The position numbers were made by a program, and so were the translations under genes. This document shows, in pieces, positions 1 to 8,700 of a stretch of 24,492 bases of DNA. The first letter of the stretch is position 1, and every line of letters starts with the position of its first letter. Below the pieces are notes generated by a model that saw only the letters and a program-made list of their open reading frames with translations, was not told the DNA's origin and searched no databases. Source of the stretch: a virus; IMG/VR virus record IMGVR_UViG_3300025781_000071, positions 1 through 24,492 of that record; one strand, given 5' to 3'.

Positions 1-1319
1 GCAGAATTGTTCTGTATAATATTAGCTAATTCATCGTCAAAATTTTCTTTTACCGGAAAAGTTTTGCCACCTAAGGTAAAATGATCTTCGCCAGCTTCTT
101 TGGCCTTCTCATCTTTATAGTGCATTACGCCTGCGCCTTCATCGGTGATACCGGCCAACTTGGCTAGCTCATCTAGTTCATCATGTGCTGCTGGCTTGGG
201 TGCATCCAGTTTAGGTGGATGCATACTACGTGCAGCATCTTGTGCTTGTACGTCTTTGGGAGTTAGTGGAGCGGCTCCTGCGGCCTTGCGTTGTACTGCT
301 GGTACTTCGTAAGGTACCGGTCCGCCTTCTTCCATGTGATGTCTGTGCAACTGCATGGCACCGTTTAGTAGGTCACTGCACTCACCAGTCATTTGATATT
401 TCTTGTAGTGATCATTGAGTGTGTTCATGCACTCGTCCATGCCCATGCCATGCTTCTTGGCTAGAGCTTGAAAGTTCATGCTTTCGTTCACTGTATCAAT
501 GTTGCCTTTGCCGGCAATACGTGTACCTTTTTTACCTTTTGGTACTTCGCCTGTGGTGCGACCAAAGATGTCGCCCTTGGGTGCTGCTTTTGCATCCATT
601 GGCTTTTCGGCCTTGGGGCGACCTTTTTGTCCGTGTTTGATGTCACGTTTGGGTTTTGGATTACCTTCTTTGCTGACATCATATTCGGTACCGTATGTAC
701 CACCTTTGTAGATTTTACCATGCTTGGTAGCCAATGTTTCACGTTCTTCATCTACTTCTTTTTTTGGAAGATACTTGTCCTTGATGCGACCTTTTTCTTC
801 TTCGCTGGCACCTTCACGTCCGGCTTTTTGTAAGGCTTCGAAACCTTTCTTGCCGTACTTTTTAATACCAGTATATCTCTGTAAGCCATTTTCACTCAAG
901 TGATCATGCTCGGTGCAGGTACCAGCTTCGCACATGGCGCATTCGCCCATGTTGCCCATGCCACCATCCAGTGTCTCATTGGCTTTTTTACGACCAGCAA
1001 CACTACGACGTGTCATTTCTTTTTGTCCTAGCTTTTTGCGACCAGCAGCGGCAGCAATAGCATCAGCACTGGCCTTGCTTTTACCTGTCTTTTGAATAGC
1101 CTTGCTGACTTTTTCAAATTGGCTTTCAGCAAACTGTTGTTGTAATCTTTGCTCAATACTGCTAACTTCACGTAGGCCTTTAAGGATGCTTCCTTGTGAC
1201 TCAACGCTTTCACGAATCTGTTGTGCTTTTTCTTTTACTACTTCAGCAGGAGTAGGCTCAAGAGCTTTTAGCTTACCTAAGATGTTATAAATGTTGTCGG
1301 TGGGATGATTCTTGCTCAT
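1..1319 (-). CDS. Basic phage protein of unknown function, 3' end cut by the window edge
   Basis: An uninterrupted frame of 439 codons starts at ATG 1317-1319 and is still open at the left edge. The start shares one base with the stop of the upstream gene (TAATG junction) and has a good ribosome site, AGAGGA, 6 nt before it. The protein is highly charged, with many Lys, Arg and Glu. It has Lys/Arg-Gly repeats (two AGRKK motifs at about residues 75-105), a Cys-rich patch near residue 115 (CAMCEAG followed by TCTEHDH), and an AT-hook-like GRPK near residue 220. The visible C-terminal part has an acidic helix with LAKLAGI. I do not recognise a named family. The text resembles lysine-rich proteins seen near structural genes of environmental T4-like phages. 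A nucleic-acid-binding, head-internal or scaffold-type role is inference. That it is a real gene is very likely; its function is open. Confidence 0.8.
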   Translation of the reverse strand, partial: MSKNHPTDNIYNILGKLKALEPTPAEVVKEKAQQIRESVESQGSILKGLREVSSIEQRLQQQFAESQFEKVSKAIQKTGKSKASADAIAAAAGRKKLGQKEMTRRSVAGRKKANETLDGGMGNMGECAMCEAGTCTEHDHLSENGLQRYTGIKKYGKKGFEALQKAGREGASEEEKGRIKDKYLPKKEVDEERETLATKHGKIYKGGTYGTEYDVSKEGNPKPKRDIKHGQKGRPKAEKPMDAKAAPKGDIFGRTTGEVPKGKKGTRIAGKGNIDTVNESMNFQALAKKHGMGMDECMNTLNDHYKKYQMTGECSDLLNGAMQLHRHHMEEGGPVPYEVPAVQRKAAGAAPLTPKDVQAQDAARSMHPPKLDAPKPAAHDELDELAKLAGITDEGAGVMHYKDEKAKEAGEDHFTLGGKTFPVKENFDDELANIIQNNS

Positions 1320-1930
1320 TATTGTCCTCTTTTGCCTTGCAGTTTATTTTTTGTTGTTCCCACTGGAGCAGTTGTGCCTTGTGGAATATCGTTTAGTGTT
1401 TTGCCGTATGCAGAATCTTTGTCTCTACCCACTGTGGTGTCTGAGCCAGCAATGTCATACTGGCGTGTGTGTTTTTCTAATTCAGCAATTAGACTCTTGA
1501 TGCGTCCTGGACCCACAAGTTCTTGTGCTCCGGGTTCGTCTTTGAGTTCTTGTTCGTCTAGTAGTGCACCCTCATGATCCTTGCCACGCATTTCGGCTTC
1601 TTCGGTTTGTTCGGCTTCTAGTAGATTGCGAACCACGATCCAGTCAGGATTGATTTTGGCACGTTCTTTGATGGTTTGACGAATTGCCACTGAGTTGGTT
1701 GGGTACTTGACTGTGACATCAAATGTCCAGCACTCGCATGGGCCCCATTGTGGAAACTCTCTGTGTTCTTGTATCGGCATGCTTTTGACTGCACTAACAC
1801 TTTCCAATTGCCAAGTGTCAAGAGCATGTTTGATCTGTTCCATGCAATCCTTGGGATTTGTGCCAGCCATTTTGATGCGAAACTGTTGTGGCTTGCTACA
1901 TTCGTAAATGTAAGACTGAAAGGGTTTCAT
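1319..1930 (-). CDS. Conserved phage hypothetical protein (203 aa)
   Basis: A complete ORF of 203 aa with ATG at 1928-1930, preceded by a GGAA-type ribosome site and, 22 nt upstream, a late-promoter-like box at 1953-1960. Residues 1-105 look like a compact alpha/beta domain (IKMAGTNPKDCMEQIKHAL, then a region with FPQWGPCE and a YPT motif). From about residue 106 it becomes acidic and low-complexity. The N-terminal half resembles a small conserved protein I associate with marine myo- and podoviruses that has no assigned function, so only the family resemblance is claimed. It is translationally coupled to the following gene through a TAATG overlap at 1317-1321 and follows gp16 by 39 bp. A virion-assembly role is inferred from position only. 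Confidence 0.8.
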   Translation of the reverse strand: MKPFQSYIYECSKPQQFRIKMAGTNPKDCMEQIKHALDTWQLESVSAVKSMPIQEHREFPQWGPCECWTFDVTVKYPTNSVAIRQTIKERAKINPDWIVVRNLLEAEQTEEAEMRGKDHEGALLDEQELKDEPGAQELVGPGRIKSLIAELEKHTRQYDIAGSDTTVGRDKDSAYGKTLNDIPQGTTAPVGTTKNKLQGKRGQ

Positions 1931-1952
1931 CTCTAAATTCCTATATATTGTA

Positions 1953-1960
1953 TATTTAGC
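1953..1960 (-). promoter_or_regulatory. Late-type promoter box (GCTAAATA)
   Basis: On the minus strand this reads GCTAAATA, matching T4 late consensus TATAAATA at the last six bases. It lies 22 nt before the ATG of the 203-aa gene, just after the gp16 stop codon. It is a weaker match than the other boxes in this window. Confidence 0.45.
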
Positions 1961-1969
1961 TCTGGTGGG

Positions 1970-2467
1970 TTATTTGTTTTGTTTGCCAAGTATCTGTTTT
2001 AGCAGTTCATTGCGATCCAGCACAATGCCCTGTCCCTCTATAGGCTCTTCTTCGGTAACTCCGCTTTTGGCATCTTTACGAATCTGATGATCCAGGCGAG
2101 CTTTTTGCAACTGCAAATTGATCATACGCAGTTTCTTGTCCATTTTGGCTGTCTTGGCAGTGATACTGTGTCCAAGCATTACACCAGCAGTTTGCAGTAT
2201 TACACCAGCAAATCTTGGATCGGTATTCATGCCCAGGTCAATAAGATCTTCGGCCTTGGTTTTGGCCAGTGTTGCCAATTCGTCCAGTTCTTGATCTGCG
2301 GTGTCTAGATCACGTACTGTGGGAAGGGCAATATCAATTTTACTAATAGCACTGTCAACTTCGTCTATTAGATCAAAGTTTTCTTTTATGAATTCTTGTG
2401 CCTGTTCGGGTGTGGCGTCTTCGTCGGCAGGTGCTAGGTTCAGCAGGTCTTCTAGTTTTTTAGTCAT
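1970..2467 (-). CDS. gp16: Terminase small subunit, T4 gp16-like
   Basis: A protein of 165 aa, all-helical by composition, matching T4 gp16 (164 aa) in length. Residues 1-50 are acidic. The central helices (about 55-140) contain the family-like run of LAKTKAEDLIDLG, then a D-P-R-F-A-G segment, then LQLQKARLDHQIRKD. The C-terminus ends in an acidic stretch and LLKQILGKQNK. Gp16 recognises viral DNA and stimulates the large terminase (gp17) during headful packaging; gp17 itself is not in this window. The gene follows gp4 closely, which fits a packaging and head-completion cluster. Its late box (2473-2480) overlaps the gp4 stop and stands only 5 nt before the ATG, so its message is predicted to be nearly leaderless. 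The assignment rests on the helical pattern, size and context and is less certain than those of the sheath and tube. Confidence 0.65.
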   Translation of the reverse strand: MTKKLEDLLNLAPADEDATPEQAQEFIKENFDLIDEVDSAISKIDIALPTVRDLDTADQELDELATLAKTKAEDLIDLGMNTDPRFAGVILQTAGVMLGHSITAKTAKMDKKLRMINLQLQKARLDHQIRKDAKSGVTEEEPIEGQGIVLDRNELLKQILGKQNK

Positions 2468-2472
2468 ACCAA

Positions 2473-2480
2473 TATTTATT
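2473..2480 (-). promoter_or_regulatory. Late promoter AATAAATA in front of gp16
   Basis: The minus strand reads AATAAATA, 7 of 8 to T4 late consensus. It contains the TAA stop of gp4 (2476-2478) and ends 5 nt before the gp16 ATG (2465-2467). In T4, transcription starts about 6 nt past this box, which would place the RNA 5' end at the start codon. Confidence 0.65.
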
Positions 2481-2913
2481 TGGCACGACCCTGATGGAAC
2501 AAATCATTTTCGGTGATTATTCTAAATGCCAGGCCCTGTGCTTTGCAGAAACTTCGAGCTGCTTGCCACTTGGCCATGTTCAGTATGGCGGCTGCTTGTG
2601 CACGTTTGCTATTGCCTGCGGCTTCCAGTGTGGTTTCTTTTTGTGGCTTGATTTCCCATACTTCGCCATGTGTCTGCATTTTGGCATCAAGATAAGTCAC
2701 AAAAAAGTCAGGCACATATATAGTGTTTTTGCCTGTAAACGGATTACGATAGTTTATGTGCATGGCCTCGTTGGCCCATTGCAAGATGCTGGGATTCTCA
2801 TCGCACATACGCATCACCGCATGTTCCCAGCTGCTACGATAGTGCGGGATTTTTTTGCCCACATACTTGGTAGGATTTTTTAATTGAAAAAATCCATTGG
2901 CATATTTGCTCAT
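2476..2913 (-). CDS. gp4: Head completion protein, T4 gp4-like (TnsA/PD-(D/E)XK nuclease fold)
   Basis: A 145-aa protein, near the length of T4 gp4 (150 aa). The N-terminus MSKYANGFFQLKNPTKYVGK is characteristic of gp4 from environmental T4-like phages. It is followed by YRSSWE (residues 25-30), YVPDFFV (66-72) and EVWEIKPQK (84-92). Glu30, Asp69, Glu87 and Lys89 match the PD-(D/E)XK order of TnsA-type nucleases. In T4, gp4 acts after packaging, together with gp2, to finish heads so that tails can attach. The start overlaps the previous stop in an ATGA junction (2910-2913) with no evident Shine-Dalgarno sequence, so it is probably made by coupled translation. Identification is firm from motif order and length. 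Confidence 0.88.
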   Translation of the reverse strand: MSKYANGFFQLKNPTKYVGKKIPHYRSSWEHAVMRMCDENPSILQWANEAMHINYRNPFTGKNTIYVPDFFVTYLDAKMQTHGEVWEIKPQKETTLEAAGNSKRAQAAAILNMAKWQAARSFCKAQGLAFRIITENDLFHQGRAK

Positions 2914-3302
2914 GGTAAAATAAGTCTTGCAATGGCAGGATTGGTATTGATACTGGCGGCGCTTCTAATTCCAATTTGACTGGTAGGCACGCGGTTTACA
3001 TTCAAGAAAGCCGCAAGGTAATTGTTGAGTTCTAGCGGAGTCAATTGACGAAATTGATCCAACATAGACACTGGATCCAGCCCCTGTGCTTGAGCAGTGT
3101 ATAGCACAGCTGCGGCTAGTGCTTTACCTGATGAGGCATTGCCAGTGTACTTTTCAAAAAAACTCACCAACACGTCGTTGGCCAATCCCACACTGAAGTC
3201 AATGGCAAAAATATTATTAAAATATTTCTGTGGCGTATTGGGACTGTTTGACAAGTCCGGAGCTGCAATATTGGTAGCTGTTGATATTTGATTGTTACTC
3301 AT
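2910..3302 (-). CDS. Small conserved phage protein, probably virion-associated (130 aa)
   Basis: A complete ORF of 130 aa with ATG at 3300-3302, 13 bp after the upstream stop. There is no clear Shine-Dalgarno sequence, only an AT-rich leader. The N-terminal 25 residues are Asn/Ser/Ala-rich. The middle is helical: VLVSFFEKYTGNASSGKAL, then a YTAQAQGLDPVSML segment, then a proline-led helix LTPLELNNYLAAFLN. The last residues, ARLILP, resemble the C-terminal signature of many small structural proteins in environmental T4-like phages. It is coupled to gp4 by a 4-bp overlap, which suggests a head or baseplate assembly job. I do not recognise a named T4 counterpart. Confidence 0.75.
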   Translation of the reverse strand: MSNNQISTATNIAAPDLSNSPNTPQKYFNNIFAIDFSVGLANDVLVSFFEKYTGNASSGKALAAAVLYTAQAQGLDPVSMLDQFRQLTPLELNNYLAAFLNVNRVPTSQIGIRSAASINTNPAIARLILP

Positions 3303-3315
3303 ATTTAATTTACTA

Positions 3316-5025
3316 TTATGGTACAGGTGGCCACGGTGGTATGCCAGAGTTTAGTGAAACACCACTGATACTACTGTCTAATCCTTTAACAGTTAGAAAA
3401 TCTCCGGCACCGGTATTGAGATCAGCTACACTTAACGGAGTATAAGTGCCTTGGAGAGTATTCTGATTGAATAGTGTAGCAGTATTTCGAGCTGTATCCG
3501 AAGCCAGGTCTGAACCATTGACAGCGTTCAGACTGGAAGGATCGGTGGCGCTGGTAAATGTAGGATCAAAAAAGTTTTGCACCGATTCTTTAACACCGCT
3601 AAAGGATTTGGCAAGATCGCCAGTAAGTGTGCCGTTGGGAGTATCACCATAACTCAAACTATGATTGATCGCACTAACACCACTGCTGATCTGTTGTGAT
3701 AGATATTGGCCACCAGCAGTGGCCAGTGCATTGGTTGTGGCCAATGCGGCGCCGGTAACAAATTTCAGTGCCATGTTCTCTACTGTGGCCAGTGCTGCAC
3801 TGGGATTGGAAATAGCAGCTGCTGCAATGCCCAACACAGCAGTGCCGTTTTGTCCAAGTCCGTTGGCTATTCCTGACGCTACTCCGGCACCAATAGCAGT
3901 TCCGGCCTGTGCACCAATCTGTTGTCCGGCCTGATTCAATTGACCTGATATCAAACTGCTATTGGTAACACCGGTACTGGTACTGCCCAATGCTGGTAAC
4001 GCAAATCCGCCAGCATTGTTAGTGGTGGCAGTTGCTGCCTGAGCAGCAGTGGCCATGGTGGTAGCGGCAGTGGCAAGACTGTTTTGTATTCCCAATATTG
4101 GTGGCACTACTGATCCACTATTGGTTGTCATGTTAAAGCTGGCCAAATCGGTCACACGGTCATTGGCCGTGGTATATCCGCCTTGACCGTTGCCAACTGC
4201 ACTTGCACCAACAGCACTAGCCAACGGGCTCGGAGTATTATCGTAATGCAGATCTATGTATCCGCCCACAGTGTTGTTTGTGGTGTAACCAGTTTGATAT
4301 TTCACAGTTTCAAACTGAATACTCATCTGATGCTCCATCAGGCCTTGATTGTCACTGGTGTTGTGGTCGCCGTGTTTGAAGCTGGTGATAATGGGATTGA
4401 CCAATTCGTATTCGCTAAAATTCTTTTGATACAAGCTGTAGATACGTATGGCCTGTATGTACTGATAATTCTGATAGGCATTGGGACTGTTGTAACTGCC
4501 CACCGGTTTGGGAGTATATCCCCATTCAAATGTGGGACGTTCTTGATACTTGCTGATCAGCTGATAGGTGGCATCGGCATAGTCGCTGTCACGATAAAAG
4601 AAACTGTAGTAGTCATACCAAAAGTTTCTAACATTGTCACTTTGATCATCATGGAATGTGATAGTGACCGGATCATAGTTGATTTTATTCTGCACAATGT
4701 TTTTACGATTGTAGGCATTGTGTACCTTGGTGTCTATGCTGAATTTTGGCAAGGTTACATTTTTTACAATCATGCCAAGCTCTTGTGCACTGGTGTTGCT
4801 CACACTGCTGATCAAGGGATTGAAATCAAACTCAACATAGAATAAAAATCCGTATTTGGGACTGAGTCTAAAATTGCCATCAACAAATATACGTGACGCA
4901 TGTTGGTAATCACGAACAGCCACTGTCTGCAGTTTGGTGAAGACATCATACTGCATTTGACTGGGAGTCAATAACGGGGTAATGGAATTGGTCCAGTCGT
5001 TGGTGTTAAGATTGGTTACAGGCAT
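3316..5025 (-). CDS. Large tail-tube-fold-like structural protein with Ala/Gly-rich tail (569 aa)
   Basis: I chose ATG 5023-5025, because the frame upstream has only a TTG (5038-5040), and that would lie inside a late box. Residues 1-245 look like a phage tube or baseplate-hub fold: FLFYVEFDFNPL, a segment VKNVTLPKFSIDTKVHNAYN, then YDPVTITFHDD, and an aromatic run WYDYYSFFYRDSDYAD. This order (beta strand, LPxF, conserved Asn-Lys, VTITFHDD) mirrors the tail tube protein. From about residue 265 to 490 the protein is Ala, Gly, Asn and Thr-rich, with little predicted structure, which a tube protein lacks. It lies directly downstream of gp19. Candidate roles are a tube cap, tube initiator or baseplate-side tube homologue (gp48/gp54-like). 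The exact T4 equivalent cannot be fixed by eye. Expression is probably from its own late box after a terminator. Confidence 0.75.
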   Translation of the reverse strand: MPVTNLNTNDWTNSITPLLTPSQMQYDVFTKLQTVAVRDYQHASRIFVDGNFRLSPKYGFLFYVEFDFNPLISSVSNTSAQELGMIVKNVTLPKFSIDTKVHNAYNRKNIVQNKINYDPVTITFHDDQSDNVRNFWYDYYSFFYRDSDYADATYQLISKYQERPTFEWGYTPKPVGSYNSPNAYQNYQYIQAIRIYSLYQKNFSEYELVNPIITSFKHGDHNTSDNQGLMEHQMSIQFETVKYQTGYTTNNTVGGYIDLHYDNTPSPLASAVGASAVGNGQGGYTTANDRVTDLASFNMTTNSGSVVPPILGIQNSLATAATTMATAAQAATATTNNAGGFALPALGSTSTGVTNSSLISGQLNQAGQQIGAQAGTAIGAGVASGIANGLGQNGTAVLGIAAAAISNPSAALATVENMALKFVTGAALATTNALATAGGQYLSQQISSGVSAINHSLSYGDTPNGTLTGDLAKSFSGVKESVQNFFDPTFTSATDPSSLNAVNGSDLASDTARNTATLFNQNTLQGTYTPLSVADLNTGAGDFLTVKGLDSSISGVSLNSGIPPWPPVP

Positions 5026-5030
5026 AGTAA

Positions 5031-5038
5031 TATTTATC
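5031..5038 (-). promoter_or_regulatory. Late promoter GATAAATA before the tube-fold-like gene
   Basis: Reads GATAAATA on the minus strand and ends 5 nt before the ATG at 5023-5025. The T-tract of the preceding terminator runs into it, so termination of gp19 transcription and a new late start are packed within about 40 bp. Confidence 0.7.
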
Positions 5039-5070
5039 AAAAGAAAAACCCGGATTTTTAAGTCCGGGTT
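5037..5070 (-). terminator. Rho-independent terminator after the tail tube gene
   Basis: A perfect 8-bp stem: arms AACCCGGA (5070-5063 on the minus strand) and TCCGGGTT (5054-5047) with an 8-nt loop. The second arm is followed by a run of Ts with one interrupting C (TTTCTTTT). It sits 20 bp past the gp19 stop at 5091 and is the clearest terminator in the window. A strong stop after the most abundant tail protein makes sense. Confidence 0.88.
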
Positions 5071-5090
5071 GTCGCTGAATCTAAACTAGA

Positions 5091-5717
5091 TTAGTTTACT
5101 GTGCCTAGTCCGTTAGGTACCAAGGTCTGGCTGATAACTGTTGTACCAACACCACCACCCACTGTTTGGATAGCATTGTCAAACTTGATGTTTAGTGCAA
5201 TACGAACATCTTCATTGGTACCATAGTTCATGTCACCGTAGTCAACTTGACTCAAGAAGCAACCATCCAGTTCCCATGCTTCTAGCACATTGACTGTTGT
5301 AGTGCCATTGCCACCATCAAGCATTTCAAATAGCAACTGGAACTTGTAGTCAATACCACTTGGAGCACTTGCCTGCTCTAAGAAGTCAAACTGCTTCTGC
5401 ACCTGTTGTCCAACCAATCTACTGACTGCACCGGTTGCATCATCACGTAGATTCACTGTGGTTTCTTGCCACTCTGGTTTGCCTTGTAGGAAAACTTTAC
5501 TGTTGTAAACATCCAGTGTGATTGGATTGAAGTTGACGCTGGGACGCTTGATATCAACCACTTGTTTGGTCAATTCAGTTGTTGTTTTATCTACGCCAAA
5601 ATTGATGAAAGTAGCACGAAAGCGATACTTTAATTTTGGCATTAGCAGACCCTGGCTAGTAGCACTTTGGCTACTGTTTAGGGGTATTGTGAAGTTACTT
5701 AAACTTGCTACTGGCAT
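5091..5717 (-). CDS. gp19: Tail tube protein, T4 gp19-like
   Basis: A 208-aa protein. Recognised from LMPKLKYRFRATFINFG (residues 25-41), TKQVVDIKRPSVNF, ITLDVYNSKVFLQGKPEW (about 66-83) and TVNLRDDATG, the standard order in gp19 of environmental T4-like phages. The C-terminal half has the WELDGCFLSQVDYGD strand typical of the tube beta barrel. T4 gp19 is 163 aa, so this one is somewhat longer. Gp19 polymerises as hexameric rings inside the sheath and forms the channel for DNA. A strong ribosome site (AGGAG, 7 nt before the ATG), its own late box (5737-5744) and a terminator right after it mark it as an independently expressed, abundant protein. The sheath gene lies 28 bp upstream, the conserved 18-19 order. 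Confidence 0.95.
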   Translation of the reverse strand: MPVASLSNFTIPLNSSQSATSQGLLMPKLKYRFRATFINFGVDKTTTELTKQVVDIKRPSVNFNPITLDVYNSKVFLQGKPEWQETTVNLRDDATGAVSRLVGQQVQKQFDFLEQASAPSGIDYKFQLLFEMLDGGNGTTTVNVLEAWELDGCFLSQVDYGDMNYGTNEDVRIALNIKFDNAIQTVGGGVGTTVISQTLVPNGLGTVN

Positions 5718-5736
5718 TATATTCTCCTGTTACTAT

Positions 5737-5744
5737 TATTTATG
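5737..5744 (-). promoter_or_regulatory. Late promoter CATAAATA before gp19
   Basis: Reads CATAAATA on the minus strand, 19 nt before the gp19 ATG, directly after the sheath stop codon (5746-5748). The leader contains an AGGAG ribosome site. Confidence 0.7.
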
Positions 5745-5745
5745 A

Positions 5746-8700
5746 TTAGGTTGATGTGGTATTCAACTGGGCAATCGAACCAGGATTGTAAATTGCGATT
5801 GGAATGTAGATAAACTCTACATCGCGCATTGGTTCAATAGCAACGTCCACATACAATTGATTGTTGCTAATTGTATCAGGAGTATTATTGCTGGTATCAC
5901 ATATGACCAAGAAATCATATAAGCCACGTAGGGCCAGGATATTGCTCAGAGCGTTTTCAATTTGAGTTGATATTGACTTGCGTGTAACGCCGTCATTGGG
6001 CTCAAACAAGTAACCGTTAGCAATACTGTTGAATATTGTTCTTAGATAGTTTTCTAAACGAACAACATTGATACGATCACGTGCAGTTGTATCTGCACTG
6101 CGTGTCAATTGACCCCAAATCACTAGACCAGAACCTGGCAGTTGTGTAATTGGATTGATCTTTAATGTGAACAGTGCATCACGCAGGCCTTGGTTGATTG
6201 CATTGTGTACAAATTGTCCGCTAGTATTATCAATGTAACCAATATCGCTTAGGTTTGTCACTAGACCACGATTGACACCTGCTGGAGCAAACCATGGATG
6301 GCTCACATTGTCACTGTACAAGAATGTGCGTAGTGCAGCATGGCTTGCAGGAACAACAACTCGGTTACCACTCAAATCATTGGTTTGACCAGCTGGATAA
6401 TACAGTGCCAAGTAAGGACTTGAACTGGCATCGCTTGGCAATCCATCGCCCTTGGTGTTGTTGACCCATGCAGTGATGTCTGTAACGTTTGGTGCTAGGT
6501 CCAATGGTGTGTCACCGATAACAAAAGCAGTATCGCCACGATTGTCATTTAGAGTCAACATGTTAGGGATCAGCTCTGGATAACCAGGAGCACAAATCAA
6601 GTTGAATCTATAAACTTGTGACAGTACATCTAGGTTACTGTCAATGGCACTTTGCATTGCATCCACGATCAAGGCACGTTGTGCGTGTGATCCGGCGTGC
6701 ATCACATTTTTACTATCCACTCCACTTGCACTTACCCATGCATCTTTAACTGATGGCAGTGAAGTTGGTGCACCTGGCACTGGTGGTGTTGGCAAGTTAG
6801 GATATGCAGCTGCATTAAAGTAGTTGGGCACAAACTTCTTGACATTGTAACCGCTACGACGTGTGTTAAACAACAATGCGCCACGTGGTGCCAAACGATA
6901 GTCAGGAGCATCTAGATCAATGTAGTTGCTGGTCAACAAACTTGTGATAGCTGGCAGTGAGCCAGAAATCACATCAGTTGTACCTGATGTGTCCCAACGT
7001 GCATCACCAAAGATGATACCATTTGAGCTCACATGGTCAGTTTTGTCAATCGCAGACCATACTGGAGTTGCGCCACCAGTAGTGCAACGATATAGACTTG
7101 GGAAATTGGCCAAATCACTTGAATCCAACCAAATGTCACCTACTGATAAATTTGCGCCAGTGCTTTGACTTTGTGGTGCAGTTGTGCTGATGATAACACC
7201 GTTTGGATCTGTGTTTTGTAGATTGTAGCCGCGACTGTCATTGGCCACAGTTCTATAACCTTTCCAGCCATAACCATCATTGATCATGATGTCGATATCG
7301 GTTGGGTTACTGTAGTACCAGTAGGTTCCAGTTGCAGGAGCACTGTAAGGCTGACTGGCTTGATACTTGATTGTGGAGGTCACGTCACTGAAATTGGTGA
7401 TGTAAACTGTGTTGTTGATAATGGTATAACCACTACCACCATTGGCATAGAAGCCAATGCCAGGCGAGCCTGAACCAGTACCCAGTGGGGTTCCACTGTT
7501 GTTTGACAATGTGATTACTCCACCTGAAGTATGACTGATTTGTAATGCTCCAGTTGCAGTCACTGATGCTGTTACATAAGGAATACTCTGTGATAAAATT
7601 TCAGTGACTACATCAGTTACTGATGCACTTGAGAAACTGCCAGTGGCTGGTAATGTGTACTGTGTAAATGAGCCAGTACCTGGAGTACTTGCATTCAAAG
7701 TGATTACACCAGTAATAGTTCCTGGAGTAGCGCCAGTTGCAGTTGCAACACCGCTGGCGTTACTAGCAAACAACTTCAATGAGTTTGCCGAACCATCATA
7801 TGAATAATAGTCAGCGTAGACTGATCCAGCTGGAATATTAATACCACCGCCTACAGGATCTAGTCCATATATAGCAGTTGCTATACCAGCAAAAGCTGAC
7901 ACGCTGAGAGTCTTGAAAGCGCCAGTACCGGTGCTGTATTTTTTCAACACTGGTGAGAATCCAGCGCCAGTTGCAGTTGTTTTCCACCATACACTGCCAC
8001 TTGGACGTGGACGGCTATCAGTTGAGAACCAGCCAGTTGTTGGTGATTGTGCATAACTGCCATAGAAGAAGTAGGGAGTATAAAACGATGCACTTCCACT
8101 GCTGAGTGTGATACCGCATCTTGCAAATGTGTGGTTAGCATCATCAGTAATGGTCAAAGTTTTGTTCAAGGCCAAATCATTTACAAATAACTGCAAGTAG
8201 CCTCTGCTGCTTACGCTGGCACTTACGCCAGTAACTGTTGCTGCATTGATATTCAATACCAATTGAGAAACTGTTGTTCCTGTTACTGTAATTGACTGTC
8301 CATTAATGGTTATGGATCCACCTGATACCAAATTGGTAGGATTGGCAATTGTGCCAGTCACAGTGGGTACAGCATTTTGCCATGTTGTAGAACCAACCAA
8401 GGTCCATGTGTTGTTTAATACTGATGTTGCACTGCTGCTTGAACCAGCACTGTCGGTTCCAGCTTTATAGTACAAACGAACCGGGTTAGCAATAGTGCCA
8501 TCGCTGTTTACAGTGACTACAGCATAGTCGCCAACATTGCCAACTGACACTTTGGGTGCACTTGGTGAGCCAGTAACTTTTGAGTTGTCAGTGATCACAA
8601 TTGGTGTTACTGCATTAAATACAGAATTTGTGGCATCTGTTTCAAATAAACCAAAATCAGTGTTCACAGTATCTAGCCAATAAGTACCGTTTGCAGGTGC

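Noticed and set aside
468-833. Plus-strand Phe/Cys-rich frame near the left edge
   Set aside because: Antisense shadow of the Lys-rich minus-strand protein: AAA and AAG codons read as TTT and CTT on the other strand.
4183-4845. Plus-strand frame of 220 codons inside the tube-fold-like gene
   Set aside because: It lies opposite a well-supported minus-strand gene, has Cys/Val/Ile-rich text without motifs, no promoter or ribosome site, and is explained by codon bias of the true gene.
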